64,000 nucleotides of DNA from Henckelia pumila (GCF_033568475.1 NC_133123.1:129242930-129306929), one strand, 5' to 3'. Shown: positions 10,701-22,284, numbered from the stretch's first letter. A program made the numbers and translations. Notes: generated from the sequence alone by a model not told the origin.

Positions 10701-11344
10701 TTTTTTTTTTCAAAAACCTAGATCAATCTTAAATGAAGGTAGGAATGAAGTTCGATTGTAATAATTGATCTAGTCTGGATTTTCTGAACTGATCTGGTTG
10801 TGTGAACTAATCTGGAAATGAAGATCGATCTAGAAGGATCCTAGTTCTGTTCAGCAGAATGTTTGGTTCAATAAAATTACTAATATAATAAGAGATATCT
10901 TATCATTTTAGTTAGAGATCAAATGCTTATAAGACCAATTTAATAAAGATTGAATGCGTTCTTGGTTTTGTTCAGCATTTCATCTGGTCTGCTTGAACTT
11001 GTTCTAGTAAAAACACTTTTGTGTTAGCACAAAAACTAAGATTTTGTCTTATCAAATGGATTCTTTAACAGAAAGCACTTGTTGTAGCGATGATAATGTG
11101 AAGTATTTGGAACAATATAAATGAAGTGGTTTGAAATGGCAAAAGTAAATATGCAGCCATAATATATCAATTATAGCTTTTGGATCTTCATTCACAATGA
11201 CATACAACACAATATTAGCGTTTCATGTTCGTAAGTGAGATTCAAGAGCAACAGAAAATACAAAGTTTTATTTTAGAACGGAAATTATGTTTACCAATAT
11301 TACATATTTATTTATTTATATAATATTAATATATCTATTTATTT

Positions 11345-11631
11345 TTAAAACTCCAAAGTGCAGAGCGGGGGAGCACAACAAACTGTTCGAGATTCTTTGA
11401 ATCCAGCTTGCTTTGCCAATGCATGAAATTCCTTTTCTGTCCTCTCCTTCCCACCGGGAGTACACGCTAGCATAACCAAATCAATTTGGAAATTACATTT
11501 AAGCCGCCCATCGTTTGGGTTCTCTGGAAAGACACGCTCCACAACACTATTTTTTCATTATTGAGAATTGTTTCGTGATATCTCTTCAATATTTTTATGC
11601 AATGTGTGTCGCTCCAGTCATGAAGGATCCA
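11345..11631 (-). pseudogene. O-methyltransferase last exon, frameshifted
   Basis: The exon starts after a good acceptor (ATCCACAG) with WILHDWSD, the catalytic His-Asp segment of the family, and ends with a stop after LCTLEF. The first part is in one frame and the part from [10 protein letters not shown] on in another; one missing base in the A-run near 11560 explains the shift. The downstream [11 protein letters not shown] motif is well kept. Confidence 0.88.
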
Positions 11632-12289
11632 CTGTGGATAAAAATATATGATAACAAAAAGAAATTCAATATTTTTATGCAATTTTTTTTTCATTTTTTA
11701 AAAAATAATCATAAGATATAATGGAAAACTTGCGTTTTATAAATCTGGTGGAATGTGAATATTTTGTTAATATAATTTATGTATTGAATAAAATATATTT
11801 TATTCTAATAGTAATATTTTTGAACAGTTTTAAATAATTTAGGAGGCAGAAAATGGTGATAGGCCAATAAATGCCTTTGATGACATAGAGTTTCGACTTT
11901 GAATTTTTTAAGCCAATATCGTTATGGTATGTAATCCGCCTTCAATTTGTGAATTTTTTGAGTAATTACTAATTATATATACCTAAATTCTATTTTAGAA
12001 CCTTCGGAAAAAAAATGTATATTAGAACTAAGTTTTGCTCTTCCCTGCAAGGGAAAAACCTCTTGTTTATATACAAACACACACACACAGGTATAAAATA
12101 AAATAGTAGGTTTCACCGGCATACCAAAATATTTAAAATAAGATATTAAACTTTGATATAGGATTTTTTTTGAGCCAGAAAAAACTTTCATTCAAAAGTT
12201 TCTCAAGTCCATTTTTACAACAGATGAGATACACAAAAGAATTGCATTCTCAAAAGCCAAGTTGTTCCAAGATAATAAACACAATCGAG

Positions 12290-12859
12290 CTAAAAGTCTG
12301 CCACTTTGTTCGATGTTCTTGGACTGTGTTGCACCCATTTTCTGTGATTGTAAGAGCAAAGTAATCTAATGTGCCTGGCAATAGGTTCCTCCATCGAGAA
12401 TGGTTCCTCCTTGTAGACAACCTTCACAGCAGCTAGAGCATCCGACTCTATTGTCCAGTTCGTCCAACCAGTACTCATGGCCTTCAAAATTCCTTCTCTA
12501 ATTGCCATGAGTTCAGCAATAAGAGGAGTGAATTTGCCTTTGATTATTCTACCCTCCGCGATTAATGTGTGCCCATTCGCATCTCTCCCAACAATGCCAA
12601 TCCCAAAGTGTTCAGAAGATTGAAGAACTGCTGCATCGACATTAATTTTCAATTCACCCACAGGCGGCGGCTTCCAGGAAACCATCCTTTTAATTCGGCT
12701 AACCATCGGCTGATAATTATGCGGAGTGGAATTAAACGCCTCACCGATGCTCGAAGCTCGGGCTATGATATTTGTAGGCGATTGGGAGATTCCTTCAAAG
12801 ATCAAGCGATTACGATTTAACCACAAGCCCCAACATATTAACAAAAACTTTTTCAACTT
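12290..12859 (-). pseudogene. LINE RNase H domain
   Basis: The reading continues in frame after the TAA at 12860. It opens with WGLWLNRNRLIFEG, the usual linker, followed by KINVDAAV (first catalytic Asp), an ELMAIREG segment (Glu) and IESDALAAV (Asp), then NKVADF and a stop. This is the reverse-transcriptase-like RNase H found at the C-terminus of plant LINEs. The final stop falls in the usual NxxADxLA motif and is probably premature by a few residues. Confidence 0.88.
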
Positions 12860-14353
12860 TTAATGTTGTTCTTGTTCAAATATCCAGTGAAATAGATCTG
12901 CAAAATCTCTCCCCATAAAGACGCTCAGTGAAGGCCAAAACTCAGTCAACTTACAAACTTGTCTAGCAAATTTGAAATACCAAAAAACATGAATGATATC
13001 TTCCGATATTGAGCCACATCTTGGACAACTTACTTCCACTTTTATACCTCTTCTATGAAGATTGAGATGTACTGGTAAAGCATTGAAAATAAGATGCCAA
13101 ATATGAATTTTTACCTTGTTAGGAATCTTCATTCTCCACATCTTGCAAAGACTGTTTGTAAGACCACAATTCATCCCAAGGCTTGTGCCTTCCTCGCACG
13201 TCATAGCTAATTGGTAGCCCGATTTGACCGTGTACTCACCATTTTTAGTATAGTGCCAAATTATTTTATCAGCCCCTTCCTCTCTATCAATTGGAATTAG
13301 TAATACCTCCTCCTGATCCACCTCCCAAAGCGAATTAGCCACCTTAGTCCAGTCCCATTCACCTCCATTCGTCATCAAATCTCCTACATTAAGGTGCAAT
13401 ATATTCTGGTTAGCGGTTGTTATAGGCTTGAAAGATCTCGGTCTTAACAACCAAGGCTCGTTTAACACGGAAACCTTAGAGCCCTTCGCAATTCTCCATC
13501 TCACTCCACGCTGAAAAAGATTTCTACCCCAAAGAATACTCCTCCAAGTAAAAGAGGGGTTATGTCCGAGTGTTGCTTGTAGGATTGTTCCATTTGGGTA
13601 ATATTTCTTTTCAAATAACTTGCTCGCAAGAGAGTTGGGATTGGTAAGAAGGCGCCAAGCCTGTTTAGCCAATAATGACTGATTGAAAGAAATTAAATCC
13701 CGGAAACCCAACCCACCTTGAGCCTTGTGACGACACAGCAAATTCCATTTCCTCCAATGAATCTTCTTTTCATCCCCCTTTGCCCCCCACCAAAATTTGG
13801 TTATCATTGTCTTAATCCTCTTGCATAGAACTGCTGGTATCTTGAAAATACTCATGGTGTAAGAAGGGATAGCTTGTACCACAGCTTTAATCAAAACCTC
13901 CCTTCCTCCAGCCGAGAACAATTTGCTTTTCCAACCCTGAAGCTTACGCCAAACTTTTTCTCTAAGGGCATCAAACATCCGTTGTTTACTATGCCCCGTA
14001 AAAGACGGAAGTCCGAGATAGACATCAAAAGATTCATTACGGTGCATATTTAAACAAGAGAAAATAGTATTCTTCATGTCATTAGAAGTATTGGGACTAA
14101 AAGTGATGCATGATTTGTGAAGATTGATACACTGTCCCGAAGCATATTCATAAATTCGTAAAATGTTCCGAATGATAATACTTGTATCGCGATCAGAGTG
14201 CCCAAACAATAAAGTATCATCGGCAAAGAAAAGATGAGAAATCACCGAGGCATCTCTAGCACATCTTAATCCTTTGAAATCTCCCACCAGTGCACTTCGC
14301 TTCAGAAGAGAAGAAAGGGCTTGTGAGCAAAGTAGAAATAAGTACGGGGACAA
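12860..14353 (-). pseudogene. LINE reverse transcriptase and zinc-binding part
   Basis: About 497 codons are open. The reading starts in the middle of the reverse transcriptase, carries FADDTLLF (the catalytic Asp-Asp motif) near residue 43, a GRDFADL-type end, and before it the RT-associated zinc-binding region with CPRCGSISEDIIHVFW near residue 455. The fingers and first catalytic Asp lie in the missing 5' part. A single TAA at 12860-12862 separates it from the in-frame RNase H. Such a long open frame suggests that the insertion is not very old. Confidence 0.9.
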
Positions 14354-14664
14354 AGGAGGTTTGTAAAATATAAAATTTAATTGTTAAAGGACATTTTCAA
14401 AATTATGAAAAGACTTCACCAACATATAGCATCAAGGTGTGCTGTTTTAATTTTTAGGATAATGACATATATACATAAAATGTTATATAGAGAGTTACAC
14501 GTTATATTAAATCAAGAAATTATCCAAAAACTTTTTTAAAAATAGTTTTTTTTAAACTACAATTGTTTGTCTTGTTAAAAAAATGTTATAAGAAAAAAAC
14601 TTTTTTTAAACTTTTTATTATTTTATTGTACATTTTAAAAGATTCATGTTGAGAATCTTAATTA

Positions 14665-14965
14665 TATGCTATAAAATTTCAATAATATTTATAATTCTAA
14701 TTTAATATTTTTTCCTCAAAAATTTTTTCCGTACTTGACCGATCAAGTTGAGTTATTTGAAAACAGTAAATTATAATTTTTTTTAAAATATTTGATAAAA
14801 AATATTGTGATCTTTCAGTGATTGCATACAATGGTATATATATATATATATACATTGAATTCTATTGTTTTCAAATAACTCAGTTTGATTGGCGAAGTAT
14901 GGAAAAAAATATTCGAGAAAAAAATATTAAACTAAAATCATAAATATCATTCAAAAAGTAAAAAA
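14665..14965. repeat. Foldback element with ~100-bp arms
   Basis: The left arm (about 14670-14778, with GAGTTATTTGAAAACAGTA) is the reverse complement, with few mismatches, of the right arm (about 14862-14965, with TGTTTTCAAATAACTC). An 85-base loop contains a (TA)n run at 14834-14854. No coding capacity is seen. This fits a foldback MITE in the pseudogene's intron. Confidence 0.8.
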
Positions 14966-15012
14966 ATTCTCATGATGTATAATTATCTCAACGTAAATCT
15001 TGTGAAACTGAA

Positions 15013-15640
15013 TAGGGGTATCAATTTGGGTGGATCGGATGAGTTTGGATTGTGTTGATGGCAAGGAATATATTGCCAAAAAATTTCTCAACCCGAATCC
15101 AAATAAATCTGAAAATAACCAAATCAAACCAGCCTGAACCCGACTAATCCAATCAACCCAAACCAACCCGATTTTATTTTTGATTTTTGCTTTTTTAAAC
15201 AAAATAATTAAATACACATTGTAATAATCAATATATTATGATTTAAATACATAATAACAAAGTCTCTCTTATATATCATTTAATTATGAAATTTTAATTT
15301 TAAAAATTTAAAACATAATTATTAAACAAAATAAAAAATTATTTTTAAAATCAAAATTTTACAAATTATTATATGATGAAAATATATGATACAATATATA
15401 ATATTTTTCTTTCAAATATATAATATATATAAAAATATAGTCAACATTTTTAAATTCTATAAATCATGAGTTTAAAAAAAATTGGGTCATTTCGGGTTGA
15501 CCCAGATCTCTAACCCAACCCGATTAATATTTTTGGGTCAAATTTTGGGTCCAACCGGACTTGATCCGAACTAAAAAACCTCAACTCTAATACGATATTT
15601 TTTTGTTCGACTCGGGTCGTGTTCAATTTTAATACCCCTA
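15013..15640. mobile_element. 628-bp non-autonomous hAT-like element
   Basis: It opens TAGGGGTATCAATTTGGGT and closes with the near reverse complement, ending AATACCCCTA. The flanks AAACTGAA (15005-15012) and AAACTGCA (15641-15648) form an 8-bp target duplication with one mismatch. Subterminal GGGTTGACCC and CAACCCGAA-type words repeat at both ends. An 8-bp duplication and TAGGG ends are hAT traits. There is no transposase. It lies in the same intron as the LINE. Confidence 0.82.
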
Positions 15641-16213
15641 AAACTGCAAAATAAATACTAAAATAAAATAATAATAATTTCATTAAAAAAATTTGAACAA
15701 GACAAACAATTGTAGGTCGAAAAGCAAGAAATTTTAAAAGAGTTTTTTAATTGAGATACTTTTTTAATTAAATAGAGTCTGTAACCTTTTATGTAAGAGT
15801 ACTCTATGTACACATAACAATAAAACGTGAATAAAAACAACTTAATTACCTTCATGAAAATGGCATCTCCTTTGGGAACACGAATGAACATGTCTCCACC
15901 AATGTGCTCCACGCCTGAATATATGAAAAAAAGCCGGCCAATTACTCAAGTTTTACGTCAATCAACCATCTACTTCCCATTCACTTTATAAAAATACACA
16001 CACACACACATATATATATATATAAGATGGTGCGTTTTGAATAACATGTGGCAAATCAAAATTAATTTCCTTTATAATTGGATTCTTGGATAGGATCATG
16101 TGCAGTGAAACCCCGATTCCACCTCCCACATCCACCAAAGTACCCAGACCTTTGAATCCCTCATACTTCTCAACTATTTCTTTCATCAAAATCGTCGAAG
16201 AATTGGACATGGC

Positions 16214-16434
16214 TAGGGCTGACATACCGTACCGAAATATCGGAATTTTGGTATATCGTACCGAAATTTTTTCGATATACAGACATTTTTTCATTATACC
16301 GAATTTTTTTCGGTATCTATACGATATCAATATGGATTTTTTCGTACCAAAGTTTCGAAATTTTACTATCGGTATCGGTTTGAATTTTTCTTATACCAAT
16401 ATTTTTAGTAAGGTATACCGAAAAATCATCCTTA
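16214..16434. mobile_element. 221-bp hAT-like MITE in an O-methyltransferase exon
   Basis: GACATGGC occurs at 16206-16213 and again at 16435-16442. The insert opens TAGGGCTGA and ends with the imperfect complement TCATCCTTA. It is full of ACCGAAAT and CGGTAT words in both orientations. Taking out the insert and one duplication joins the exon reading on both sides across the AMS-NSST segment. This dates the MITE after the loss of constraint, or makes it one of the events that broke the gene. Confidence 0.87.
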
Positions 16435-16559
16435 GACATGGCACTATTAAAAACCTTATTATATTTAGGATCTGTGTGCGCGTACTCGAACATGTTCATC
16501 TTATGTGCTTTGTCGAAAGCAACAACTCCTCCCTCCAGAATTGTATCTTTCAGTTGGTA

Positions 16560-16560
<1 letters not shown>

Positions 16561-16596
<36 letters not shown>
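16561..16596. repeat. (TA)n microsatellite at an intron end
   Basis: About 16-17 TA units directly adjoin the acceptor side of the exon that starts at 16559 on the minus strand. They occupy the place of the polypyrimidine tract, which may have weakened splicing. Confidence 0.9.
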
Positions 16597-16968
16597 CCAA
16601 ACAATTCTTAATGATTAATATTTATATGCATATATATAATTGATTTAATTTGGTATGGTAATATTCGAGCATCCACCGTAAGCACTTATGAGTTGACTTC
16701 CTGTTATATCCAATAGGTATTGGAAATGCACTACGTACCTTAATTAGTAGATGTTCACATGCATATTTATATAAAATATAAACAGAAAGTAGTCATATAT
16801 TATATATTTTTACGTATTAAAGGATACTTTCCAAGTCTCCGAGTGAACCTTGTCTAGGTTCATGAACAACAAAGGGGCCAGAGAAACTCCATCATCATCC
16901 TTGGTGTAGAACTTGCCGCTAGACGCCGCCATCGGGCAGCGTCTTCACTTTGCAATTCAAAATTTTCA

Positions 16969-16969
16969 C

Positions 16970-17002
<33 letters not shown>

Positions 17003-17036
17003 GCTATTATTGTGTACGCGTACTCAAACATGTTTA

Positions 17037-17097
<61 letters not shown>

Positions 17098-17098
17098 T
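16969..17098. repeat. Two (TTA)n runs around an O-methyltransferase scrap
   Basis: Runs of TTA fill 16972-17003 and 17037-17097. Between them, GTGTACGCGTACTCAAACAT is nearly the same as the exon sequence around 16473-16500. The 5' exon of the pseudogene stops where the first run begins. From 17100 to about 17620 I see no gene; the stretch is AT-rich and may be old LTR or untranslated DNA. Confidence 0.8.
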
Positions 17099-17624
17099 AG
17101 ACGTGGGAATCCGCAGCCGCTACTTTTAGACATGTTCAGTTTTTAAAGATTCAGGATTTGATTATTTTATTGTCATTTTTTATTGAAAGGTTTTAAGGAT
17201 TTCAAGTATTTAATATTTTTAATGTTTATTTTAGTTCGATATTGTTGTGAGGATTCGTCGATTATTTTCAAATATATTTTATGTACGTAGTTTGTTTATT
17301 GTAACTCACATTTTATCATCCTATTTAAATGTTACTAGTAGGTTTTGACGTGTCGTATTTTAATTCGTTTTGACTGTAGGATTGCATCTGTGTTTCAAAT
17401 ATTTTGTGCGTGATGGACTCACGAAATTATATTTTTATTATTAGATTTTGAATTTCATTTTGTTTTAGTGTGACACATCCCCTGCATTGTTTAAAATTTT
17501 GAAACATTTCCCCTCCAGTTTTCCGCAACTATTTTAGTAAATGTTTAAAATTCGTGACGTCACACAACATATCGACAAAGTTATGCATGCCTAATCTAAA
17601 GAGGAAAAGTAGAAAAATCGTTTG

Positions 17625-18199
17625 CATTTGAGGACCTCAATTGTACTTGTTCGCTGGCTAGCACTTCAAGGTTTGCCATTAGAGGTAATGATGAATATTT
17701 ATCTTCATCTAATAGTGGGAATTTTATTGAACTAGTGAAGGCTTTTGCAAAAATGAGTACAAAAATTGATGAAGTTGTACTTGAGAATGCTAAAAAAAAT
17801 GCCCAATATATTGCTCCAAAAATTCAGAAAGAGATTTTGTATATTATGGCCAATAAAGTGCGACAAATGATTCGTGAATAAATTGGAGATAAATGTTTCT
17901 GTATTCTTGTTGATGAAGCACGAGATATATCTAAAAGAGAGCTAATGACCTTTATCTTGAGGTTTGTGAATAATCATGGGATTTTGATAAAAAGATTTCT
18001 TGACATCAAAAGTGTTAGTGATACTATCTCATTGAATCTGAAAAAAAATATATTAAATGTTCTTGTTTATCATGACCTCCAGGTTAAGAAAATTAGAGGC
18101 TAAGGATATGATGGTGCTAACAATATGTGTGGCGCATGGAATGGACTTCAGACATTATTTCATAGAGATTGTATGTATGCATATTATGTTTATTATTTT
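17625..18199 (+). pseudogene. hAT/ZMYM1-type transposase-like gene, front part
   Basis: The reading RWLALQGLP, then FRGNDE-like residues after a one-base slip near 17673, then GNFIELVKAFA, CFCILVDEARDIS, LRFVNNHG and GYDGANNMCG follows the plant proteins with a DUF4371 and hAT dimerisation domain (often annotated zinc finger MYM-type 1-like). These are domesticated or active hAT-superfamily transposases. In-frame stops occur at about 17879 and 18101. The frame is cut at 18199 by gypsy B within the YYVxCFAHRLQL motif and resumes at 52382. Confidence 0.85.
18195..18199. repeat. TSD left of gypsy B (ATTTT)
   Basis: ATTTT here pairs with GTTTT at 52382-52386, one mismatch. The hAT reading across the insertion expects a Cys-Phe codon pair (TGT TTT), so GTTTT was the original and the left copy has changed G to A. 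Confidence 0.8.
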
Positions 18200-20211
18200 T
18201 GTAACGCCCCGTTTTTATCTTAATTGAGATTATTTGAGATAATCAGAGTTTTTAGAGTTCAAGAGCCGACTTGATTTTGATCAGGGTCTATTTTGCAAAT
18301 TTTGGAAATTTCAGGGACTAAAACGCAAATAGTGAATTTTATATATTATCTACTCACCTTTTGACTTTTCTCCTTCATTCTTCTTCTTCCCTAGCCAGCT
18401 TCCCCTCCATTGTTACGCCCCAACACATTTCTCAAGCTTTGTGGTTTCGATTTTCGGTCGATCCGTCCGTTGGAATTTAATTCTGAAGGCAGATTAGCTG
18501 CAGAGCTCCGTTATATCGTAAGTTTTTCTACGATCATATACGTTCTATTTTTTGGATGTTGTTAGAATCGTTTGAGATTCGAGTATGTTGTTCTTGGCAG
18601 AGTTTTGATCGTTTATTATCTGTCGGTTTAGAAATAGAGCGACGTTCAGAATTGTTTTGATTTTTGGAAGCCTTGTTCGAAAATTTGGAGTATGAGATTG
18701 ATGGGTTTGCTTTGTTGTTGTCGTTTTGGGCATCGATATGAGTTGATATCGATATTGAACTGCTGTTTGCGTTTCCGGTTTGTTCAGTTTATAGCTGTTA
18801 TACCGTCGGTTTGAGTTTTGAGATTTCGAACTGTTTTGAGTTGTTGAACTTTGGGTTGTTAGTTTGATCGTTTTTGTTGATCATCTATTTGTATCTGATC
18901 AGTTTCATTTGAAGTTGTCAAGCCAGGAGTTAACATCATTTGATCGTCAAGAGTTGGACGAAGAACGGTAAAGAGATTTTCTTTCAGCCGTTGTTGTTGT
19001 TTAGGTTGTATAGTTTTTGATACAATCTTTTGTTGTAGCTTTTCCAGAGTTGGAACTACTTGCATTGAAAGGTAAAAGCAGTCATTGTTAGCGGGATAGC
19101 ATACTTGGGACAGTTGGTTCTCGAGTTTCCCTTAAAAATCACATACTTGCATCTATACTTGTTCTAGCATGTGGAACTCGTATTTTGTTGATTGATTGAG
19201 CTTTTGTTATGTGGCTTATGTCTTATGCTTTCTTATGCATTCATCTTGAGCCAAATTTGATTTCAGCAGGCAGAACAACCCTTTTTGTTTAGACATTTTG
19301 GGGGCTATACTGTGAGTGGCCTGGGTGTAGAGGTTCACCTAGAGTCAGTATACTCCTTATAGTCGCACCAAATTCTAGGGGAGTGGGATACGTGGCACCA
19401 CCTCGATTGGGAGAGTCGGTGAGTTATTACGTGATCTCATCCTCGGGATCCCAAAAGCACAGCAACAATCCCTCGTTTATCAGAATTGATATCCCGATTT
19501 AAAGACATGCATTTCATTACGTTGATATTGATTACGTGTTGCCTTGGAAGCATGTTTATTGATTGCATTACTTGTTATGTTGCTTTTATTGGGAGTATCT
19601 TTCTCACCGGTTTATCCGGCTGTTGCTTTGTTTTGTATGTGTAATTGGTAACAGGTGGGGTAGGATCAAGTCAGCGAAGACCTGGTTAGCAACAAGAGGG
19701 AGAGTTAGTCGTGGGACTTGGTTTAGAAGTCGTATTAGCATGACAATCTAGTTTATGTTTTGAAGCGTGTTTAGAACTCGAACTGGGATTCGAGGTTGTC
19801 TTGCATGTGTTTAGAACTTGTTATGTTTTATATTCGGCTTGTAATAGCTAGCACCGATGCATGTTCTATCCTGTTGAGCAGTTGAACAACTCTATTAGTT
19901 CTTGTATTGTATGTTGCTGGATTTGTGTACCAATGCATGATTATGTTGTTTGGGCGATGATTGTTGCACTCTCCTGAGCTTTAAATATACTTTGGATTGT
20001 TTTTCGAAGCAGGAACAACAGGAGTAGCGTGCCTGCGCAGCCTGGCATGTGCGCCCGTGCGGCCTGCGCCCCCCGAACGGGGCGCCATGCGCGGCCGTGC
20101 CTCTGGAGGGCGCGGCCGTGCGGCCCTTCCTGTTTAAAAAAATGTTCTTGGATTTTAATGCTTGATTGTTAGTTTACTCCTTGATTAGATGTTTAGAACC
20201 GAGGTCTCATA
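18200..20211 (+). mobile_element. Gypsy B 5' LTR (2,012 bp)
   Basis: It starts TGTAACGCCCC at the hAT junction and ends GGTCTCATA, a mutated CTCACA. A TTTATATATTA word at about 18337 is a possible TATA box, which would make U3 only about 140 bp and R-U5 very long. A GC-rich stretch with repeated GCGCGGCCGTGC words lies at 20027-20132. The 3' LTR pieces match throughout apart from substitutions and small gaps. Confidence 0.9.
20027..20132. repeat. GC-rich motif cluster in LTR B
   Basis: Three or more copies of GCGCxCGTGCGGCC-like words stand in AT-rich DNA close to the LTR's end, where the related LTR C has its palindrome triplet. The 3' LTR has the same cluster at 52227-52304 with further changes. 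Confidence 0.7.
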
Positions 20212-20216
20212 TTAAG

Positions 20217-20228
20217 TAGTATCAGAAC
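20217..20228 (+). other. Decayed primer-binding site of gypsy B
   Basis: TAGTATCAGAAC lies five bases after the LTR end and differs at two positions from the TGGTATCAGAGC seen in elements A and C. Both changes are G to A. Confidence 0.8.
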
Positions 20229-20512
20229 GTTAAGATTCTTGGTCGAACTAGAAGAGAGGGGTAGTTCGAGTCCGTATGTATTGGCTCCTCGCATGTGTTG
20301 AGTTCTTTAATTGTTTAATTAATATCATGCGAGCATGCTTTATTAATTGAGAATTAATTGAATTATATGATTTTGTGATTTAATTTATAAAGTATGAACT
20401 ACTTGAGATATAACTATTTTTGTTATCGGCGGGTATCCGATTTTATGAGAGGTTGTTAAGGGTACCATTTGCAGTGATTGAGATATCTTGTGTCCTAACC
20501 TTTGATTATCAT

Positions 20513-21700
20513 ATGGGTCCTCGTCGAGTGATTAACAGAAACCCACCGCCAATTATTCCTACGACTGAGCAAGCTAGTACTGAAACTGTTCAGATGGATG
20601 TTACAGCGACGCCTATGGAAACCTTGCTGAAGAGGTTTCAGTCGTTTAATCCGCCTTTGTTGCTAGGTACCGAGAATCCGGTTGACTGTGAAAGCTGGTT
20701 GGACGACATTGATCAGTTTTTCGATTCCCTTGATTACTCTGACGACCGCCGAACCAGGTTAGTCATTCATCAGCTTTGTGTTGTTGCTAAGAACTGGTGG
20801 ATCACGACGAAGAGATCCATGGAGAATCGAGGTACAGTTGTTGATTGGTCTCTTTTCAAAACTAAGTTTTATAAGCGGTTTTTTCCTGTTTCGTACCGAA
20901 AGGACAAGGGAGCCGAGTTTGCCAATCTGAGGCAAGGGAATCCGAACATTGAGGAGTACGTAGCCAAATTTGACAGTTTGCTGCGTTTTGCACCACACAT
21001 TGCCGACAATGAAGAAGCCAAAGCCGATCAGTTCGTCAATGGCTTGAATCCCAACATCTTCACTTTGGTAAACACTGCTAGGCCTGATAACTTTGCGGAT
21101 GCCATGAATCACGCAAAGGGAGCTGAAGCGGGTTTGTGGAGACAGAGAGGTAATCAGATGGTACCTCAGCAGCAGAGACAGTCTCAGAACCAAACGTCTC
21201 AGTATCAGAATCAGCCACCTCAGTATCAGAACCAGCAGTAGAGGTATGAAGGTGGAAGCAGTGGGGAAAACTGAAAGGATCAGTACAAAGCAAGAGGGAA
21301 ACAGTTCAAGAGGTAGGGGAACAGTTCTTCTAGTTCCAGTGGTTCCAAGCAATTTGGTTCAGGACAGAGTTCTGGATCATCACCTTTGTATTGCAGCAAG
21401 TGTGGGGGTAGACACTCATCCAACCAGTTTGTAGGAGTCTTTGGGAACTGCAATACCTGTCAGCAACCGGGACACTTTTCGAAGGTGTGCCCTCAGCATA
21501 ATAGAGATCGAGCTCAGAGTGGGAGTTCATATAGACCTACAGCACAGCCTGAGAGACAGTCTTCTGCAGTTCACTCTTTCCAGCCACAGCAGCAGAAAAG
21601 ACAGGGAGGTAACTCTAGTGCAGCCTCCGAGACAGCAGGCACGAGTCTTTGCTTTGACAGAGGATCAGGCTCAGGCAGCACCAGATGATGTTATAGCAGG
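20513..21700 (+). pseudogene. Gypsy B gag
   Basis: The better start is the ATG at 20513 (MGPRRVINRNPPP), which matches the start of gag in element C; an upstream in-frame ATG at 20420 lies in the leader. A retrotransposon Gag core follows (WLDDIDQFFDSLDYSDDRR; FKTKFYKRFFPVSYR), then a Gln-rich stretch. A TAG at 21239 (Gln codon in the pattern), further stops near 21272 and 21308, and a frameshift before the protease end its coding. The nucleocapsid zinc knuckle (CNTCQQPGHFSKVC) is at about 21450-21491. Confidence 0.88.
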
Positions 21701-22284
21701 TAACTGTTCGATTTTTGGTTATTCTGCTCATGTTTTGATAGATACAGGTGCTTCCCATTCCTTTATCTCTGAGAAATTTGTGTTGTTGCATGCTTTGCCT
21801 ACTGAGTTGTTACCTACTGTAGTAGTTGTTACTTTACCTTTAGGTGGAGAAATTGTTTCTGTCAGATTAGTCAGGAACTGTGAGCTTTGTTTTGAAGGGA
21901 ATTTTTTAGAATTCGACTGTATTGTACTTGGGCTATCAGATTTTGATTTTATTGTTGGTATAGATGCTTTAACCAAGTACAGGGCAACCATCGATTGTTT
22001 TCTAAAGGTTGTCAGATTCAGACCTGAAATGGCAGATGAGTGGAAATTCTTTGGTAAGGGTTCTAGATCTAGAATTCCTTTGATTTTAGTGTTATCTATG
22101 ACTCGTTTGTTACAGAAGGGTGCAGAGGGATTCTTGGTTTATGCCGTTGATGTATTGAAATCTAGCCCAACATTGGTTGATATACCAGTGGTTAGAGATT
22201 TTGCGGATGTGTTTCCGAAAGATATTCCTGGATTGCCGCCTATTCGAGAGATCGAATTCAGCATCGATTTGGTGTCAGGTACTC
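21600..22284 (+). pseudogene. Gypsy B protease region
   Basis: The frame open at 21441-22289 carries the aspartic protease active site LIDTGASHSF at about 21738, then VLGLSDFDFIVGIDAL, and a linker reading DVFPKDIPGLPPIREIEF that always stands just before plant gypsy reverse transcriptase. The frame differs from that of gag. It is cut at 22284 by gypsy C and continues at 40656 with the TQPISKAPY segment. Confidence 0.9.
22280..22284. repeat. TSD left of gypsy C (TACTC)
   Basis: TACTC is repeated exactly at 40656-40660. Removing C and one copy restores the reading of element B's pol. Confidence 0.92.

Larger units (their letters stand above)
12161..14362 (-). mobile_element. 5'-truncated LINE in the O-methyltransferase intron
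   Basis: The element runs on the minus strand from a cut at about 14362 to a T-run at 12161-12170 (its poly(A) tail). It keeps only the 3' half of the reverse transcriptase (from PLSPYLF on), the zinc-binding region and RNase H. Truncation at the 5' end plus an A-tail is typical of target-primed reverse transcription. No clear target duplication was found. It is nested in the last intron of the pseudogene and lies in the same orientation. Confidence 0.88.
11345..16975 (-). pseudogene. Caffeate/flavonoid-type O-methyltransferase pseudogene
   Basis: Plant COMT-type enzymes move a methyl group from S-adenosylmethionine to phenolic hydroxyls in the cytosol. Four exon pieces are readable: about 16828-16975 (TLPDGG; YTKDDDGVSLAPLL), 16022-16559 ([18 protein letters not shown], the SAM loop [15 protein letters not shown]), 15850-15914 ([18 protein letters not shown]) and 11345-11631 (ILHDWSD with the family's catalytic His, then PGGKERT with a conserved Glu). 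The N-terminal part is missing. A one-base deletion near 11560 shifts the frame between ILNNEK and [15 protein letters not shown] splits the second exon piece and a LINE and other insertions swell the last intron to 4.2 kb. It is dead. Confidence 0.88.

Noticed and set aside
16086..16643. 185-codon plus-strand frame with an Ile/Tyr-rich tail
   Set aside because: It runs antisense through the O-methyltransferase exon, the MITE and a TA microsatellite.
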